Assembly (NCBI GenBank): GCA_947259175.1 | Contig: CAMYKW010000004.1 | Span: forward strand, 1-64,000 | Direction of reading: 5' to 3' | Length of the DNA: 64,000 nt | Origin: an uncultured Gammaproteobacteria bacterium | Lineage (GTDB): Bacteria > Pseudomonadota > Gammaproteobacteria > Arenicellales > JAANXG01 | Part shown: one piece after another, positions 45,340-55,030 of the stretch | Numbering within the stretch: the first letter of the stretch is position 1 | Layout of the letters: each line of letters opens with the position of its first letter | Notes under the pieces: model-generated | The model's database searches: none | Told to the model about the DNA's origin: nothing | What the model saw: only the letters and a program-made list of their open reading frames with translations | Translations under genes and position numbers: made by a program

Positions 45340-46554
45340 ATGAATATACTGCTGCTTGCGCCACATCCGTTTTATCAGGAACGGGGAACACCGATTGCGG
45401 TGGATATGTTATTGGGAGTATTGGACAGGGATGGGCATCACGTTGACATGGTGACTTTTCATGAGGGTCGGGAGCGTGTCTACGATAATGTTGCGGTTTA
45501 CCGCATTAAACCATGGATCAAAGTCAATAACATTCGTCCGGGATTTTCTTTGAAGAAATTGTATTGCGACTTGTTTTTGATGTTTTCCGCACTGCGATTG
45601 CTGAGAAACCACCGGTATGATCGGATTCACGCGGTGGAAGAGTCCTCATTCATTGCGTTGTTGTTTAGTCGTCTTTTCAGGACGCCGTATGTCTATGACA
45701 TGGACTCACTCATGTCGGCGCAGATCGTCGATCGCTTTCCCTGGTTGTCATTTGCCGCGAGGCCCATGATGTGGTTGGAATCACTGCCCATCAAGTACGC
45801 GAAGACGGTGGCCCCCATGTGCGGTGATCTCGCGGATCAGGCGGGTCGCTACCGTGACGGCGGTGTTGTGCTCATCAAGGATGTGTCGCTGCTCAAAGCC
45901 GAGGACGAGGGCGAACGGGGCGATGATTTGCGCCGGGAGTTGCAGATCACCGATGCCCAGATTGTCATGTACATAGGAAATCTCGAGCCGTATCAGGGAA
46001 TAGACCTTTTATTGTCCGCATTTGAGGTGCTTTGCCGATCAAAGAACCATGTGCATCTGGTGTTGATCGGCGGCGTGTGGCGGGATATTGAACATTACCG
46101 TGATCGCACGACGGAAATGAAGCTGGAGGGCGTGGTCCATTTGATCGGTCCGAGGCCCGTCGATCACATCGGTCACTACACGAGACAGGCCGACCTGCTC
46201 GTTTCCCCGCGCACGCATGGTACGAACACGCCGATGAAAATCTACTCTTATCTTCATTCCGGGACACCCATAGTCGCCACGGAGTTGGCGACGCACACTC
46301 AGGTGCTGAACAAGGAGATAGCGGTGTTGTGTGCGCCGGAACCGAACGCGTTCGCGCGGGCGATGGGCGCACTGCTGGAAGACGCGCAACTGCGCCGTCA
46401 ATTGGGGCAGCGGGCGATGGCTTACGCCGAACGCGAACATAGCTATACGCGTTTTGTCGACAGTGTTCGGCGGTTGTATCCCCCCGCTTCCGCAGACACC
46501 AGCGGCGCGACACGAACGGAATTATCTCGCTGTGAAAATTCGCGATCACTATGA
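45340..46554 (+). CDS. Glycosyltransferase, GT4-like
   Basis: MNILLLAPHPFYQERGTPIAVDMLL, IVMYIGNLEPYQGIDLLLSAFE, PRTHGTNTPMKIYSYLHSGTPIVATELATHTQVL. Confidence 0.92.
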   Translation: MNILLLAPHPFYQERGTPIAVDMLLGVLDRDGHHVDMVTFHEGRERVYDNVAVYRIKPWIKVNNIRPGFSLKKLYCDLFLMFSALRLLRNHRYDRIHAVEESSFIALLFSRLFRTPYVYDMDSLMSAQIVDRFPWLSFAARPMMWLESLPIKYAKTVAPMCGDLADQAGRYRDGGVVLIKDVSLLKAEDEGERGDDLRRELQITDAQIVMYIGNLEPYQGIDLLLSAFEVLCRSKNHVHLVLIGGVWRDIEHYRDRTTEMKLEGVVHLIGPRPVDHIGHYTRQADLLVSPRTHGTNTPMKIYSYLHSGTPIVATELATHTQVLNKEIAVLCAPEPNAFARAMGALLEDAQLRRQLGQRAMAYAEREHSYTRFVDSVRRLYPPASADTSGATRTELSRCENSRSL

Positions 46555-48154
46555 CGTCGTCGTAGTCGGCGCGGGTATTCACGGCGCTGCTTTGGCCTGG
46601 GAGTTGACGCGCCGCGGCATTTCCACTGCGTTGCTCGAACAGGATGATTTCGGAAGCGGTGCGTCCGCAAACAGCCTCAAGATCATTCACGGTGGGCTGA
46701 GATATCTACAACACCTGGACATGGTGCGAAGCCGTCAGTCCGCCCTGGAGCAGCAGTATCTGCGGCGTCTCGCGCCGCACCTGATCCGGGAGCTGCCCTG
46801 CGTGATGCCGACGTATCGCAATCTCCGCAAAAGCCGCGCGGCTCTGTATTGCGGTTTGTCTATATATGATAACTTGGTCAGGCCGGGCAGTGGCGCGACT
46901 CGCGACGAAAAATCCGCATTGATTACGCGGGAGCAGCTACAATCATTGGCGCCGATCGTTCTCACGCCGGATATGACCGGCGGCGCAGTCTGGCATGACG
47001 CACAGGTTTACAACACCGAACGGCTCACCTTGAGTTATGTCATCACCGCCATGGAACAAGGCGCCGATGTGTTCAATTACATGAAAGTGAACGCCCTGGG
47101 CATCAGCGATGACCGTGTCGAGGAAGCGATTGCCGAAAATCGCCTCACTGGGGCATCTCATCGCTTTCGCTGCTCGGTGCTGATCAACGCCACTGGTGCC
47201 GATATTTTTCAAGCACCCTTTAATGCGGTTCTGGGGCGTATGGAGACGCCAAAGTTCGTGCGCGCGGTGAATATCATCCTTCCGGCCCATATCAGCGACT
47301 ACGCAGTAGGATTGAGCGTCGGCGGGGATCGGAACCGCAAACACGCGGAAGATCGGTTGCTGTTTTTTACCCCCTGTGGGGAGTCGACCATTGTCGGAAC
47401 GTGGTATTTTCCGGATAGGCGCGATATCGGAGAGGCGCTAACACGGGACGAAATTCACCAGTGCCTGCGCGATGTCTCCGGACGTTTTGCAAATTTTGAG
47501 TTTGGCGAATCAGATGTCAGTCACGTTCATGTGGGGCGTCTCCCTGTTACCGCCTGGCGCGAATCCGGCGCCGTAAAACTGCTGGAACGGTCAAGCATAA
47601 TCGACTCAAAAGTAGAGCAGGGAATAGACGGTTTGCTGAGCATAGTCAGTATAAAGTACACCACCGCCCGTCTGGTGGCGGAGCAGTCGATGTCCCTGAT
47701 ATACGAAAAAATAGATCGTCCATCGATATTACCGACAGTGCCGGCCCGCTTGTGTGGCGGGGAGATCGAAGACTTTGATGCGTTCGTTGACGACAAGATC
47801 GGCCAATATCGTGATCGATTGTCCGCGTCGACCATCCACCGCCTGGCGAGTCATTACGGCACCCGCATCGATGAGATCGTTGCGCTCATGGAACGGCGCC
47901 GGGAACTGCGGGAAGTTGTCCCCGGTTCTGGAGATGTCCTCGGCGCGGAAATCGTGTATGCGATGATGGCGGAGAAGGCGTTCACGCTTGCGGATGTAGT
48001 GTTACGGCGCACCGGCCTTGGTCATCTCGGTCCGCCGACCCCAACGGCATTGGTGCACTGTGTTGAACTAATGGCTACCTATTTCAACTGGGACGGTGAT
48101 CGTAAGGCCCGCGAACTGAAAGGCGTTGAAAAGTGCTATGAACGCGTCGCGTGA
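46532..48154 (+). CDS. FAD-dependent glycerol-3-phosphate dehydrogenase-like (GlpD-like) oxidoreductase
   Basis: HYDVVVVGAGIHGAALAWELTRRGISTALLEQDDFGSGASANSLKIIHGGLRYLQHLDMVRSRQSALEQ; GTG start overlapping the GT4 gene by 23 nt. Confidence 0.9.
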   Translation: MKIRDHYDVVVVGAGIHGAALAWELTRRGISTALLEQDDFGSGASANSLKIIHGGLRYLQHLDMVRSRQSALEQQYLRRLAPHLIRELPCVMPTYRNLRKSRAALYCGLSIYDNLVRPGSGATRDEKSALITREQLQSLAPIVLTPDMTGGAVWHDAQVYNTERLTLSYVITAMEQGADVFNYMKVNALGISDDRVEEAIAENRLTGASHRFRCSVLINATGADIFQAPFNAVLGRMETPKFVRAVNIILPAHISDYAVGLSVGGDRNRKHAEDRLLFFTPCGESTIVGTWYFPDRRDIGEALTRDEIHQCLRDVSGRFANFEFGESDVSHVHVGRLPVTAWRESGAVKLLERSSIIDSKVEQGIDGLLSIVSIKYTTARLVAEQSMSLIYEKIDRPSILPTVPARLCGGEIEDFDAFVDDKIGQYRDRLSASTIHRLASHYGTRIDEIVALMERRRELREVVPGSGDVLGAEIVYAMMAEKAFTLADVVLRRTGLGHLGPPTPTALVHCVELMATYFNWDGDRKARELKGVEKCYERVA

Positions 48155-48295
48155 GCCGGCACGGCGGCGCCGGATCGATGGAGCGCGTCCAAGCGTCGAG
48201 ACGGCGGTCCGTCACGGCATCAGGCTTGTTCACGTTTTCTAAAAGTGGCAGAATCGCGCGCGATCTATAGGTGACGAGCACTTAAATTAAAGAAT

Positions 48296-49351
48296 GTGAT
48301 TTCCAAGCAAAAGGATAAATTCACCTCCAAGGATGTAACCCTCGCGGTCATGAACTACAACGGCGCCGAGAGGTTGCCCGGACTTTTCGAATCGATCAAA
48401 CGGCTAAAGCAACCACCCGGCGAACTGCTGATTGTGGACGATGGCTCCACTGACGGTGGCGCTGAGGTCATTCAGCAACGTTACCCCGACGTCAGTATCG
48501 TCAGCATGGGGCGTAATACCAAGATCCTCAATATGGTGAGGAATCGGGCGTTCCATGCAGCGTCGAACCGACTGGTATTCATAGTCGACAACGACGTTGA
48601 GTTGGATCCGGACTGTGTTGAGGAACTGCTGCATGGAATGAATACCCTGCCCAAAGCGGCCGCGTGCATCACGCGAGCGGTATACTGGGACAGGCCGGAG
48701 GTAATCTATCAGGATGGCCAGATTCTGCACTACGTGGGCGCTTCGCCGGCTACCCATCGCGATGATATGGTCAAGGACGTGGACGCCGAGCCGCGTCTAA
48801 GTATCGGCTGGGGTGTGCAGATGATCGACCGCGAAGCGGCGACAGAAGTTGGATTTTTCAACGAAGAGTACCTGCTCGGCTGGGGTGATGACGGTGAGAT
48901 TAATCACAAACTCAACCTGGTGGGTTATCGGTGTTATCAGATTCCAAAGGCGGTGGTCCTGCACAAGCGGGAGGAAAGCTCGAAACGTTACCTGGCGGCG
49001 GTTCGTAACCGATTGCGGTTTATCTTTGAAATGTATCAATGGCGGACGATACTCCTGGCATTACCTGCGTTTATCGCTTACGAAGCGGCGCTGGTATCAT
49101 TTGTCGTCATGAAGGGAGGCATCAAGGATTACTTCCGCGGATGGGGTTATTTTCTAACCCACATTCCAGGCGTTCTGCGCACACGCCGGAAAATTCAGGC
49201 CCATCGCGTGCTCCGGGACCGCGATGTCATGGGGGCTGGGGATATCTTTGTATATTCCGATTACGTCGATAAAAAAATCCTCGCGTTCGGTTACGATCTG
49301 CTGAACAGATTTCTGAACGGCTACTGGAAGCTCATCCGCCCTGTTGTTTGA
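48296..49351 (+). CDS. Glycosyltransferase family 2
   Basis: VTLAVMNYNGAERLPGLFESIKRLKQPPGELLIVDDGSTDGGAEVIQQRYPDV, VFIVDNDVELDPD, GWGDDGEINHKL. Confidence 0.92.
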   Translation: MISKQKDKFTSKDVTLAVMNYNGAERLPGLFESIKRLKQPPGELLIVDDGSTDGGAEVIQQRYPDVSIVSMGRNTKILNMVRNRAFHAASNRLVFIVDNDVELDPDCVEELLHGMNTLPKAAACITRAVYWDRPEVIYQDGQILHYVGASPATHRDDMVKDVDAEPRLSIGWGVQMIDREAATEVGFFNEEYLLGWGDDGEINHKLNLVGYRCYQIPKAVVLHKREESSKRYLAAVRNRLRFIFEMYQWRTILLALPAFIAYEAALVSFVVMKGGIKDYFRGWGYFLTHIPGVLRTRRKIQAHRVLRDRDVMGAGDIFVYSDYVDKKILAFGYDLLNRFLNGYWKLIRPVV

Positions 49352-50150
49352 ATGTCCCATGAGCGCCGGCGACGACAAGCAGTACGATACTTCCGAGGGG
49401 CGCACATTGCTGCAAAGCGCGATCTCCGACGCGCAGACGTCGGCGTTCAAGAAATATCAATTGATCAATGTCGGTCGCTCCGGTGTTTGGGGACTTATCA
49501 AGTACGAAATCTATACCATGCTGATTGCGCCGTTGCCCGGCGCGGCGGGATACTGGTTGCGTAAGGTGCTCCTCAAATTCCTGGTGGGCAGTTGTGGCCG
49601 GGGCGTCATCATCGGTCGCAGCGTGACGATGCGGCATCCGCACAAGATACACCTGGAATCCGGAGTAGCCGTAGACGACTACGCAGTCCTGGATGCCAAA
49701 GGCGAAGGCAACAACGGAATATTTCTCGGCGAGAACACACTGATTGGACGCAGCACTGTGCTCAGTTGCAAGAATGGCGACATACACGTCGGGCGCAACA
49801 CGAATATCGCCATGAGTTGCTTTATCCAGTCCGGAAGCTCGGTGACCATAGGCAGCAAGGTATTGTTCGGGGCGTATTGCTACGTAATCGGCGGAGGTGA
49901 TCATGTTGCCGATCGCACCGATATTCCGATCATGGATCAAGGGCAAACGATCAGGGGCATAACAATCGAGGACAACGTGTGGCTGGGGGCGGACGTCAAG
50001 GTAACAGATGGCGTTACCGTGGGGCGCGACTCGATTCTGGGCGCCGGGGCGGTGGTGACTCAAGATGTGCCCGGATACAGCATCGCCGCCGGCGTGCCGG
50101 CTCGAATCATTCGCGACCGCCAAGATGCGGAACATAGTCGCGAGCCATGA
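49344..50150 (+). CDS. Hexapeptide-repeat (left-handed beta-helix) acyltransferase
   Basis: GRSVTMRHPHKIHLESGVAVDDYAVLDAKG...IGSKVLFGAYCYVIGGGDH...NVWLGADVKVTDGVTVGRDSILGAGAVVTQDVPGYSIAAGVPARII. Confidence 0.92.
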   Translation: MFECPMSAGDDKQYDTSEGRTLLQSAISDAQTSAFKKYQLINVGRSGVWGLIKYEIYTMLIAPLPGAAGYWLRKVLLKFLVGSCGRGVIIGRSVTMRHPHKIHLESGVAVDDYAVLDAKGEGNNGIFLGENTLIGRSTVLSCKNGDIHVGRNTNIAMSCFIQSGSSVTIGSKVLFGAYCYVIGGGDHVADRTDIPIMDQGQTIRGITIEDNVWLGADVKVTDGVTVGRDSILGAGAVVTQDVPGYSIAAGVPARIIRDRQDAEHSREP

Positions 50151-50950
50151 CCTCCGAACCGAATGCCAAGCAGCAAGTGCTGCTGAAGCTGTTCGATAAG
50201 TCGATACTAAAAAAGGCGAAACACAGGGCGATCACACAATACCTTCCGCCGGCTGACGGCAAGGTCTGCCTGGATATCGGCGCAGATAACGGGGTGTTGA
50301 GTTATCTTCTACGGCAGCGGGGGGGGGATTGGCACAGCGCCGATCTTGACGTGGATGTCGTGGAGTCAATCCGGGACATGGTTGGTGACGATGTTCATCT
50401 CATCGACGGCGAATGCACTGAATTCCCCGATAATTACTTTGATCTAGTGGTCATCATCGATTTCCTGGAGCATATTCATACCGACAAACGATTTGTAACC
50501 GAACTGACTCGCATTATGAAGTCGGATGCGTGCCTGGTGGTGAATGTGCCTCATGACAAACCCCGATCCCCAATACGGCGATTGCGACTCGCCGTGGGAT
50601 TGACCGACGAAAAGCACGGTCATGTCAGGCCCGGTTACACCGTGGACAGCCTTAGGCGGTTACTGTCGCCACAGTTCGTCATTACCGCGCACCACACCTA
50701 CAGCCGCTTTTTCGTAGAGTTGTTCGACGTGGCGGTGAGCCTGGCGTTTGATCGGTTGAGCGGCAACGGTCCGAGCCGCAAAGGCGTTGTGGTCAAGGCG
50801 GATGATCTGAAGAAGCACGAGAAAAAGTTCAAGATGTTCTCAAAGATCTACCCAATCGTGTGGTGTTTGGCGCAAATGGACCGGTTGCTGTTTTTTACCT
50901 CCGGATACAGCCTGATCGCCAAGGCACGGCGCAGCAGCGCCGCCGATTGA
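50147..50950 (+). CDS. Class I SAM-dependent methyltransferase
   Basis: KVCLDIGADNGVLSYLLRQRGGDWHSADLD, FDLVVIIDFLEHIHTDKRFVTELTRIMKSDACLVVNVPH. Confidence 0.9.
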   Translation: MTSEPNAKQQVLLKLFDKSILKKAKHRAITQYLPPADGKVCLDIGADNGVLSYLLRQRGGDWHSADLDVDVVESIRDMVGDDVHLIDGECTEFPDNYFDLVVIIDFLEHIHTDKRFVTELTRIMKSDACLVVNVPHDKPRSPIRRLRLAVGLTDEKHGHVRPGYTVDSLRRLLSPQFVITAHHTYSRFFVELFDVAVSLAFDRLSGNGPSRKGVVVKADDLKKHEKKFKMFSKIYPIVWCLAQMDRLLFFTSGYSLIAKARRSSAAD

Positions 50951-51951
50951 TGTCTGCAATGGAGAAACCTCTCACCATAGCGGTAACCGGAGCCACCGGC
51001 TTCTTGGGCAGCCACATTACCAACCGCCTGCTGCACGAGGGATGCGAGGTAAGAATCCTGGCGCGGGATCCGCAAAAGGCCAAGCCGTTCGAGGGCCGCG
51101 TGGCGGATATCGCTTACGGTGATATCAATGCTCACGATGTGCTAAGACGTTTGTTTGATGGTTGTGATGCGGTGGTTCACCTGGTGTCGAACTTCCGGGT
51201 GGTCAAGGGAACTCCGCAAAGTTATCAAGCCACCAACGTCGCGGGTACCGAGTGCGCCCTCAACGCCGCCGAGCAAGCGAAGGTTGCAAGGTTTATCCAT
51301 TGTTCCACGATCGGCGTGCACGGAGACGTGAAATCGACACCTGCTACCGAGGAGTCACCATTCAATCCGGGGGACCTATATCAGCAGACCAAGCTGGAAG
51401 CGGAGTTCGTCTGCAGGGAAAAGATGAAGCAAGGCACGATGGAGATCGTAGTCGTGCGTCCCACCTCACAGTACGGTCCCGGAGATCTGCGCATGTTGAA
51501 AATGTTCCAGATGTTGTCCCGCGGTCGGTTTGTTCTGATTGGTAATTGCGCCGCCAACTTTCACGCCGTCTATATCGATGATCTGGTTGAGGGGTTTTGG
51601 CGGACGATAACGACACCCGGAATCGCCGGCGAAACTTTCCTGATTGGAGGGCCCGCTTACGTGTCACTGCAGGAGTATATCGACGCCGCAGCCCGGGCGG
51701 TGGGGGCGACTCGACCAAAGATCCGTTTGCCCTATTGGCCGGTGCATGGGGCCGCTTGGGCGTGTGAATTGTTGTGCAAGCCATTGGGCATGGAGCCGCC
51801 GATACATCGCCGGCGCGTTAGGTTCTTCAAGAATAACCGCGCGTTTTCAATCGAGAAAGCCCGCGCGCGCCTGGGATATGCGCCGCAGATAGATCTTGCC
51901 GAGGGTATGCGCCGGACGGTCAACTGGTACCGGTCTCAAGGTTTGTTGTAG
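50950..51951 (+). CDS. NAD-dependent epimerase/dehydratase (extended SDR)
   Basis: IAVTGATGFLGSHITNRLLHEG, FIHCSTIGVHGD, YQQTKLEAE (YxxxK), VVRPTSQYGPGD. Confidence 0.93.
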   Translation: MSAMEKPLTIAVTGATGFLGSHITNRLLHEGCEVRILARDPQKAKPFEGRVADIAYGDINAHDVLRRLFDGCDAVVHLVSNFRVVKGTPQSYQATNVAGTECALNAAEQAKVARFIHCSTIGVHGDVKSTPATEESPFNPGDLYQQTKLEAEFVCREKMKQGTMEIVVVRPTSQYGPGDLRMLKMFQMLSRGRFVLIGNCAANFHAVYIDDLVEGFWRTITTPGIAGETFLIGGPAYVSLQEYIDAAARAVGATRPKIRLPYWPVHGAAWACELLCKPLGMEPPIHRRRVRFFKNNRAFSIEKARARLGYAPQIDLAEGMRRTVNWYRSQGLL

Positions 51952-51965
51952 ACCTTGGGCGTCTT

Positions 51966-52847
51966 TCAATGCCGCCCGACCAGTAACATCGGATTGATCA
52001 GCGCATGGTTGAGCGACACCAGCCAGATCACCTTGATCGGCGCCATGTCTCGTTGTCCTGCGGTACCGAGAACCTGGCCCCTGGATAGTTGATCGTCGAC
52101 GGCGACCTGCACCTGCGACGTGGGGCCGATAAAACTCAATAAACCCATACCGTGGTCGATTACCACGGTCACTCCGGCATCGTCCATATTCGCGAGATCA
52201 TGCACGCGACCGCCGGACGGGGAATGCACTGGGGCGCCGGACTCCGTTTCGAATTCGGCGTAGTTGACGGGTTTGGAAACATCATCTCCGGTGACCTGGC
52301 GGGATCCAAACTCGATTGACTGACGTCCTTCGACCGGTGCGCGAAACGGGAGGTCGACATCCGTAGCATCGTTCCAAACCGGAGTCTGGTGGAAAAGTTG
52401 TTCGTAAAGATCGGGCCAGGGCGCTTGAACCGGCTTGGTGGACGTGTCTCTGCGTCTTACGTGCTCCACCGATCGCTTGACCGGGTAACGGTGGGGTTTG
52501 ACGATGAATTCGCGGATCTCGGCTTCATCGTTTCTAGTCACCGATATAATGTAGCGGCCCGGTACAGTGTCGAGGCTCAGCCCCAGCAGGGCGACCCAGT
52601 GTTGTTCGTGACGCGTCACAAGGACACGGCGTCCGCCGAATTTGGCGGCGGGGCGCGGGGCGTCCGTCGTGTCCAGTATCAGGGCGACGCTACCGCCGGG
52701 TATGGGGTGATTAAAATTCAGCGCGCCCTGGGCATGCGCCTGCACCGCGAACCACGCAAGTATCAGTACCAACGCCGGCGTACCGATTACCGGCCGCGTA
52801 CCGCTAATTTTCAAAAATTTCGTCAATGATGCATTCGAGCCGTCCAC
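51966..52847 (-). CDS. M23-family peptidase-like exported protein
   Basis: N-terminal hydrophobic signal; VHSPSGGRVHDLANMDDAGVTVVIDHGMGLLSFIGPTSQVQVAVDDQLSRGQVLGTAGQ (LytM/peptidase_M23-like layout). Confidence 0.82.
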   Translation of the reverse strand: MDGSNASLTKFLKISGTRPVIGTPALVLILAWFAVQAHAQGALNFNHPIPGGSVALILDTTDAPRPAAKFGGRRVLVTRHEQHWVALLGLSLDTVPGRYIISVTRNDEAEIREFIVKPHRYPVKRSVEHVRRRDTSTKPVQAPWPDLYEQLFHQTPVWNDATDVDLPFRAPVEGRQSIEFGSRQVTGDDVSKPVNYAEFETESGAPVHSPSGGRVHDLANMDDAGVTVVIDHGMGLLSFIGPTSQVQVAVDDQLSRGQVLGTAGQRDMAPIKVIWLVSLNHALINPMLLVGRH

Positions 52848-54171
52848 GGGCCAGACGCACCTGGACGCGGTTGCGGAGCTTTACGCGCCGCGCCTCGGTG
52901 ATGACACGGCCGCTGTCTGCATCGGTCACCAAGGCATAGCCACGCTCCAGTGTCGCCAGCGGGCTCACGCCGTGCAGTCTACCCGCCGCGGCCGACAGGC
53001 GGTGCCGGCGTCGTTCCAGGTTGATATTGTTAGCATGTCGCAGGCGCACCGCCCAATCATCGCCCTGGCTGCGGCACAATCGAATACGTGAGCTGGGATT
53101 TCTGCTCCATAGCCGTGCGCCTAGGTGCATGAACGCAGTTCTTTGTTGTAGTCCTCGACTGCGCATTGCCTCCGATAGTCGGCGACACAGTCCACGAAAC
53201 TTTTGCGCGGCGTTGAGCAATCGCAGCCGTGGATGCACGATTCGCTTCGTTAACCAATCGACGTGTTGAGATGCTTGTTCCAGCCGGCGCTGTGATCTGC
53301 GAACCAGGGTTTGTCGAAGTCGAATGACAGTGTCAGCCAATTCCGCGGCGTTCGGACTGATCAGCTCGGCCGCGGCGCTGGGGGTGGCGGCGCGCTGATC
53401 TGCAATGAAATCAGCGATGGTGAAATCGGTCTCATGTCCGACGCCGCTGACGATGGGAATCGGGCAGTCGAATATCGCCTTGGCGACGCTCTCCTCATTG
53501 AACGGCCACAGGTCTTCCAGGGATCCGCCGCCGCGCGCCAATATCAGTACGTCGCACTCACCGCGTTCAGCGGCCAGGCGGATGGTTGTCGCGATGTCTT
53601 TCGCGGCGGCGGCGCCTTGCACACTGGTCGGATAAATCAGCAGCGGCACGGCGGGAAACCGCCGTTCGAACGTGCTTAAAATATCGCGTATCGCGGCGCC
53701 GCTGGGGGAGGTGATGATACCAACCCGCCTTGGAATCGCCGGTAAAGTCCGTTTGTGCCGTGAATCGAACAGCCCCTGCCGCTCCAGTTTGAGTTTGAGG
53801 GCCTCGAACGCGCGGCGCAGCGCGCCTTCGCCGGCATTTTCGATATGTTGGATGATCAGCTGGAAATCCCCGCGAGCCTCATAGAGGGTCACGCGGGCGC
53901 GAACCAGCACGTGATTACCGTCAGCCGGTTCATAGTCCAGAAGCTGTCGGCGTGAGCGAAACAGTGCGCAACGGATATGCGCGTGTTCATCCTTGAGGGA
54001 AAAATAGCGATGGCCCGAGGCCGGTCTGGAGACGTTGGAGACTTCGCCCTCCACCCAGATCTCCGGGAAGCACTCTTCCAGGAGACGCTTCACCCGCTGA
54101 TTGAGCTGCGAGACCGTGTAGATTTCTAACGGCTGTTGATCCGGTGTCGAGGGTTTGGGGAACTCGCGCAT
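52804..54171 (-). CDS. xseA: Exodeoxyribonuclease VII large subunit
   Basis: YTVSQLNQRVKRLLEECFPEIWVEGEVSNVSRPASGHRYFSLKDEHAHIRCALFR, RRVGIITSPSGAAIRDIL, LILARGGGSLEDLWPFNEE. Confidence 0.97.
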   Translation of the reverse strand: MREFPKPSTPDQQPLEIYTVSQLNQRVKRLLEECFPEIWVEGEVSNVSRPASGHRYFSLKDEHAHIRCALFRSRRQLLDYEPADGNHVLVRARVTLYEARGDFQLIIQHIENAGEGALRRAFEALKLKLERQGLFDSRHKRTLPAIPRRVGIITSPSGAAIRDILSTFERRFPAVPLLIYPTSVQGAAAAKDIATTIRLAAERGECDVLILARGGGSLEDLWPFNEESVAKAIFDCPIPIVSGVGHETDFTIADFIADQRAATPSAAAELISPNAAELADTVIRLRQTLVRRSQRRLEQASQHVDWLTKRIVHPRLRLLNAAQKFRGLCRRLSEAMRSRGLQQRTAFMHLGARLWSRNPSSRIRLCRSQGDDWAVRLRHANNINLERRRHRLSAAAGRLHGVSPLATLERGYALVTDADSGRVITEARRVKLRNRVQVRLARGRLECIIDEIFEN

Positions 54172-54242
54172 CTATGGCTAATGATTGTGCATATCAATGC
54201 GCAATCCTGTCATATTCACCGGCGAGGCTAAAGCGTGGGGAA

Positions 54243-54273
54243 CAAAAAAGCCGGGCGGATGCCCGGCTTTTTC
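54243..54273 (-). terminator. Rho-independent terminator downstream of the small lipoprotein gene
   Basis: aaaaaaGCCGGGCggatGCCCGGCttttt, perfect 7-bp stem with flanking A/T runs, just past the minus-strand stop at 54288. Confidence 0.85.
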
Positions 54274-54287
54274 GGATCCGAATAAGC

Positions 54288-54671
54288 TTATTTCGGGAAA
54301 TGCGGTCCGGCCTTGGCTTGTTCTTTCGCCTGCTGTAATCCCAACTTGGCGTTTTCGGCGACGCGGTTGGCGATACGGATTGCCTCCGCTTCGTTGCCGG
54401 CGTCGCGCGCCTTTTTCGCGGCAGCCAGCATCTTGCTCAGCGGTGCCGAGTTGCGGCCGGTCGACTTGTCGATGAGTTTCCATTCATGACCTGCTTTTTT
54501 TACCGCTGCGACCTCTTTTTCCGCCGCGGCGATGGCCTTGTCCGCAGCGCTCATGGACGTCTTGGACGCCGACATGGATGACGATTTTGTCGCTTCTTTC
54601 GACTCGGTACTTGCGCAGCCGGCGACGCCGAGCGCCGCGGTAGCAACGATTGCAACCAAAACTTTGTTCAT
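54288..54671 (-). CDS. Small alanine/lysine-rich lipoprotein
   Basis: MNKVLVAIVATAALGVAGCASTESKE lipobox; GGAGG ribosome-binding site upstream of the ATG; helical SxSDAxAAIxxAE-like repeats. Confidence 0.85.
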   Translation of the reverse strand: MNKVLVAIVATAALGVAGCASTESKEATKSSSMSASKTSMSAADKAIAAAEKEVAAVKKAGHEWKLIDKSTGRNSAPLSKMLAAAKKARDAGNEAEAIRIANRVAENAKLGLQQAKEQAKAGPHFPK

Positions 54672-54698
54672 CTCAATCCTCCAACGAATCATTGATCT

Positions 54699-54722
54699 AT
54701 GTGTTTGTTTATGTGTTTGTTA
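54699..54722. repeat. Two tandem 12-bp units (ATGTGTTTGTTT ATGTGTTTGTTA) in the lipoprotein 5' leader
   Basis: Direct reading; 11/12 identity between the units. Confidence 0.7.
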
Positions 54723-55030
54723 TTGTGATTAAACTGGGAAACCCTTCCAGCCCCACAGGTGGGGAACGCGAACAGTATCTATTTTGAGCTTTGGCTGTCA
54801 ATTTTCCGCGCCCCGAAAGGGTTTTATGGGTGCATTCATATATCTTTAGCCCCATGTCGTGACACCCGAGCCCGCGCGCCCGAGCCGCCCCGTGGTCGCT
54901 TCGACAGCAAACGGCGCTTGCGTGTCCCGCCGGTGACGGACGCTGCTACGGTTGGGACGCGCGCGGCTCCTATACGGCCAAGGCGCGGCGCACCCGTGGA
55001 CAATTCACTCGCGTTCCGTATAATTCTCCG

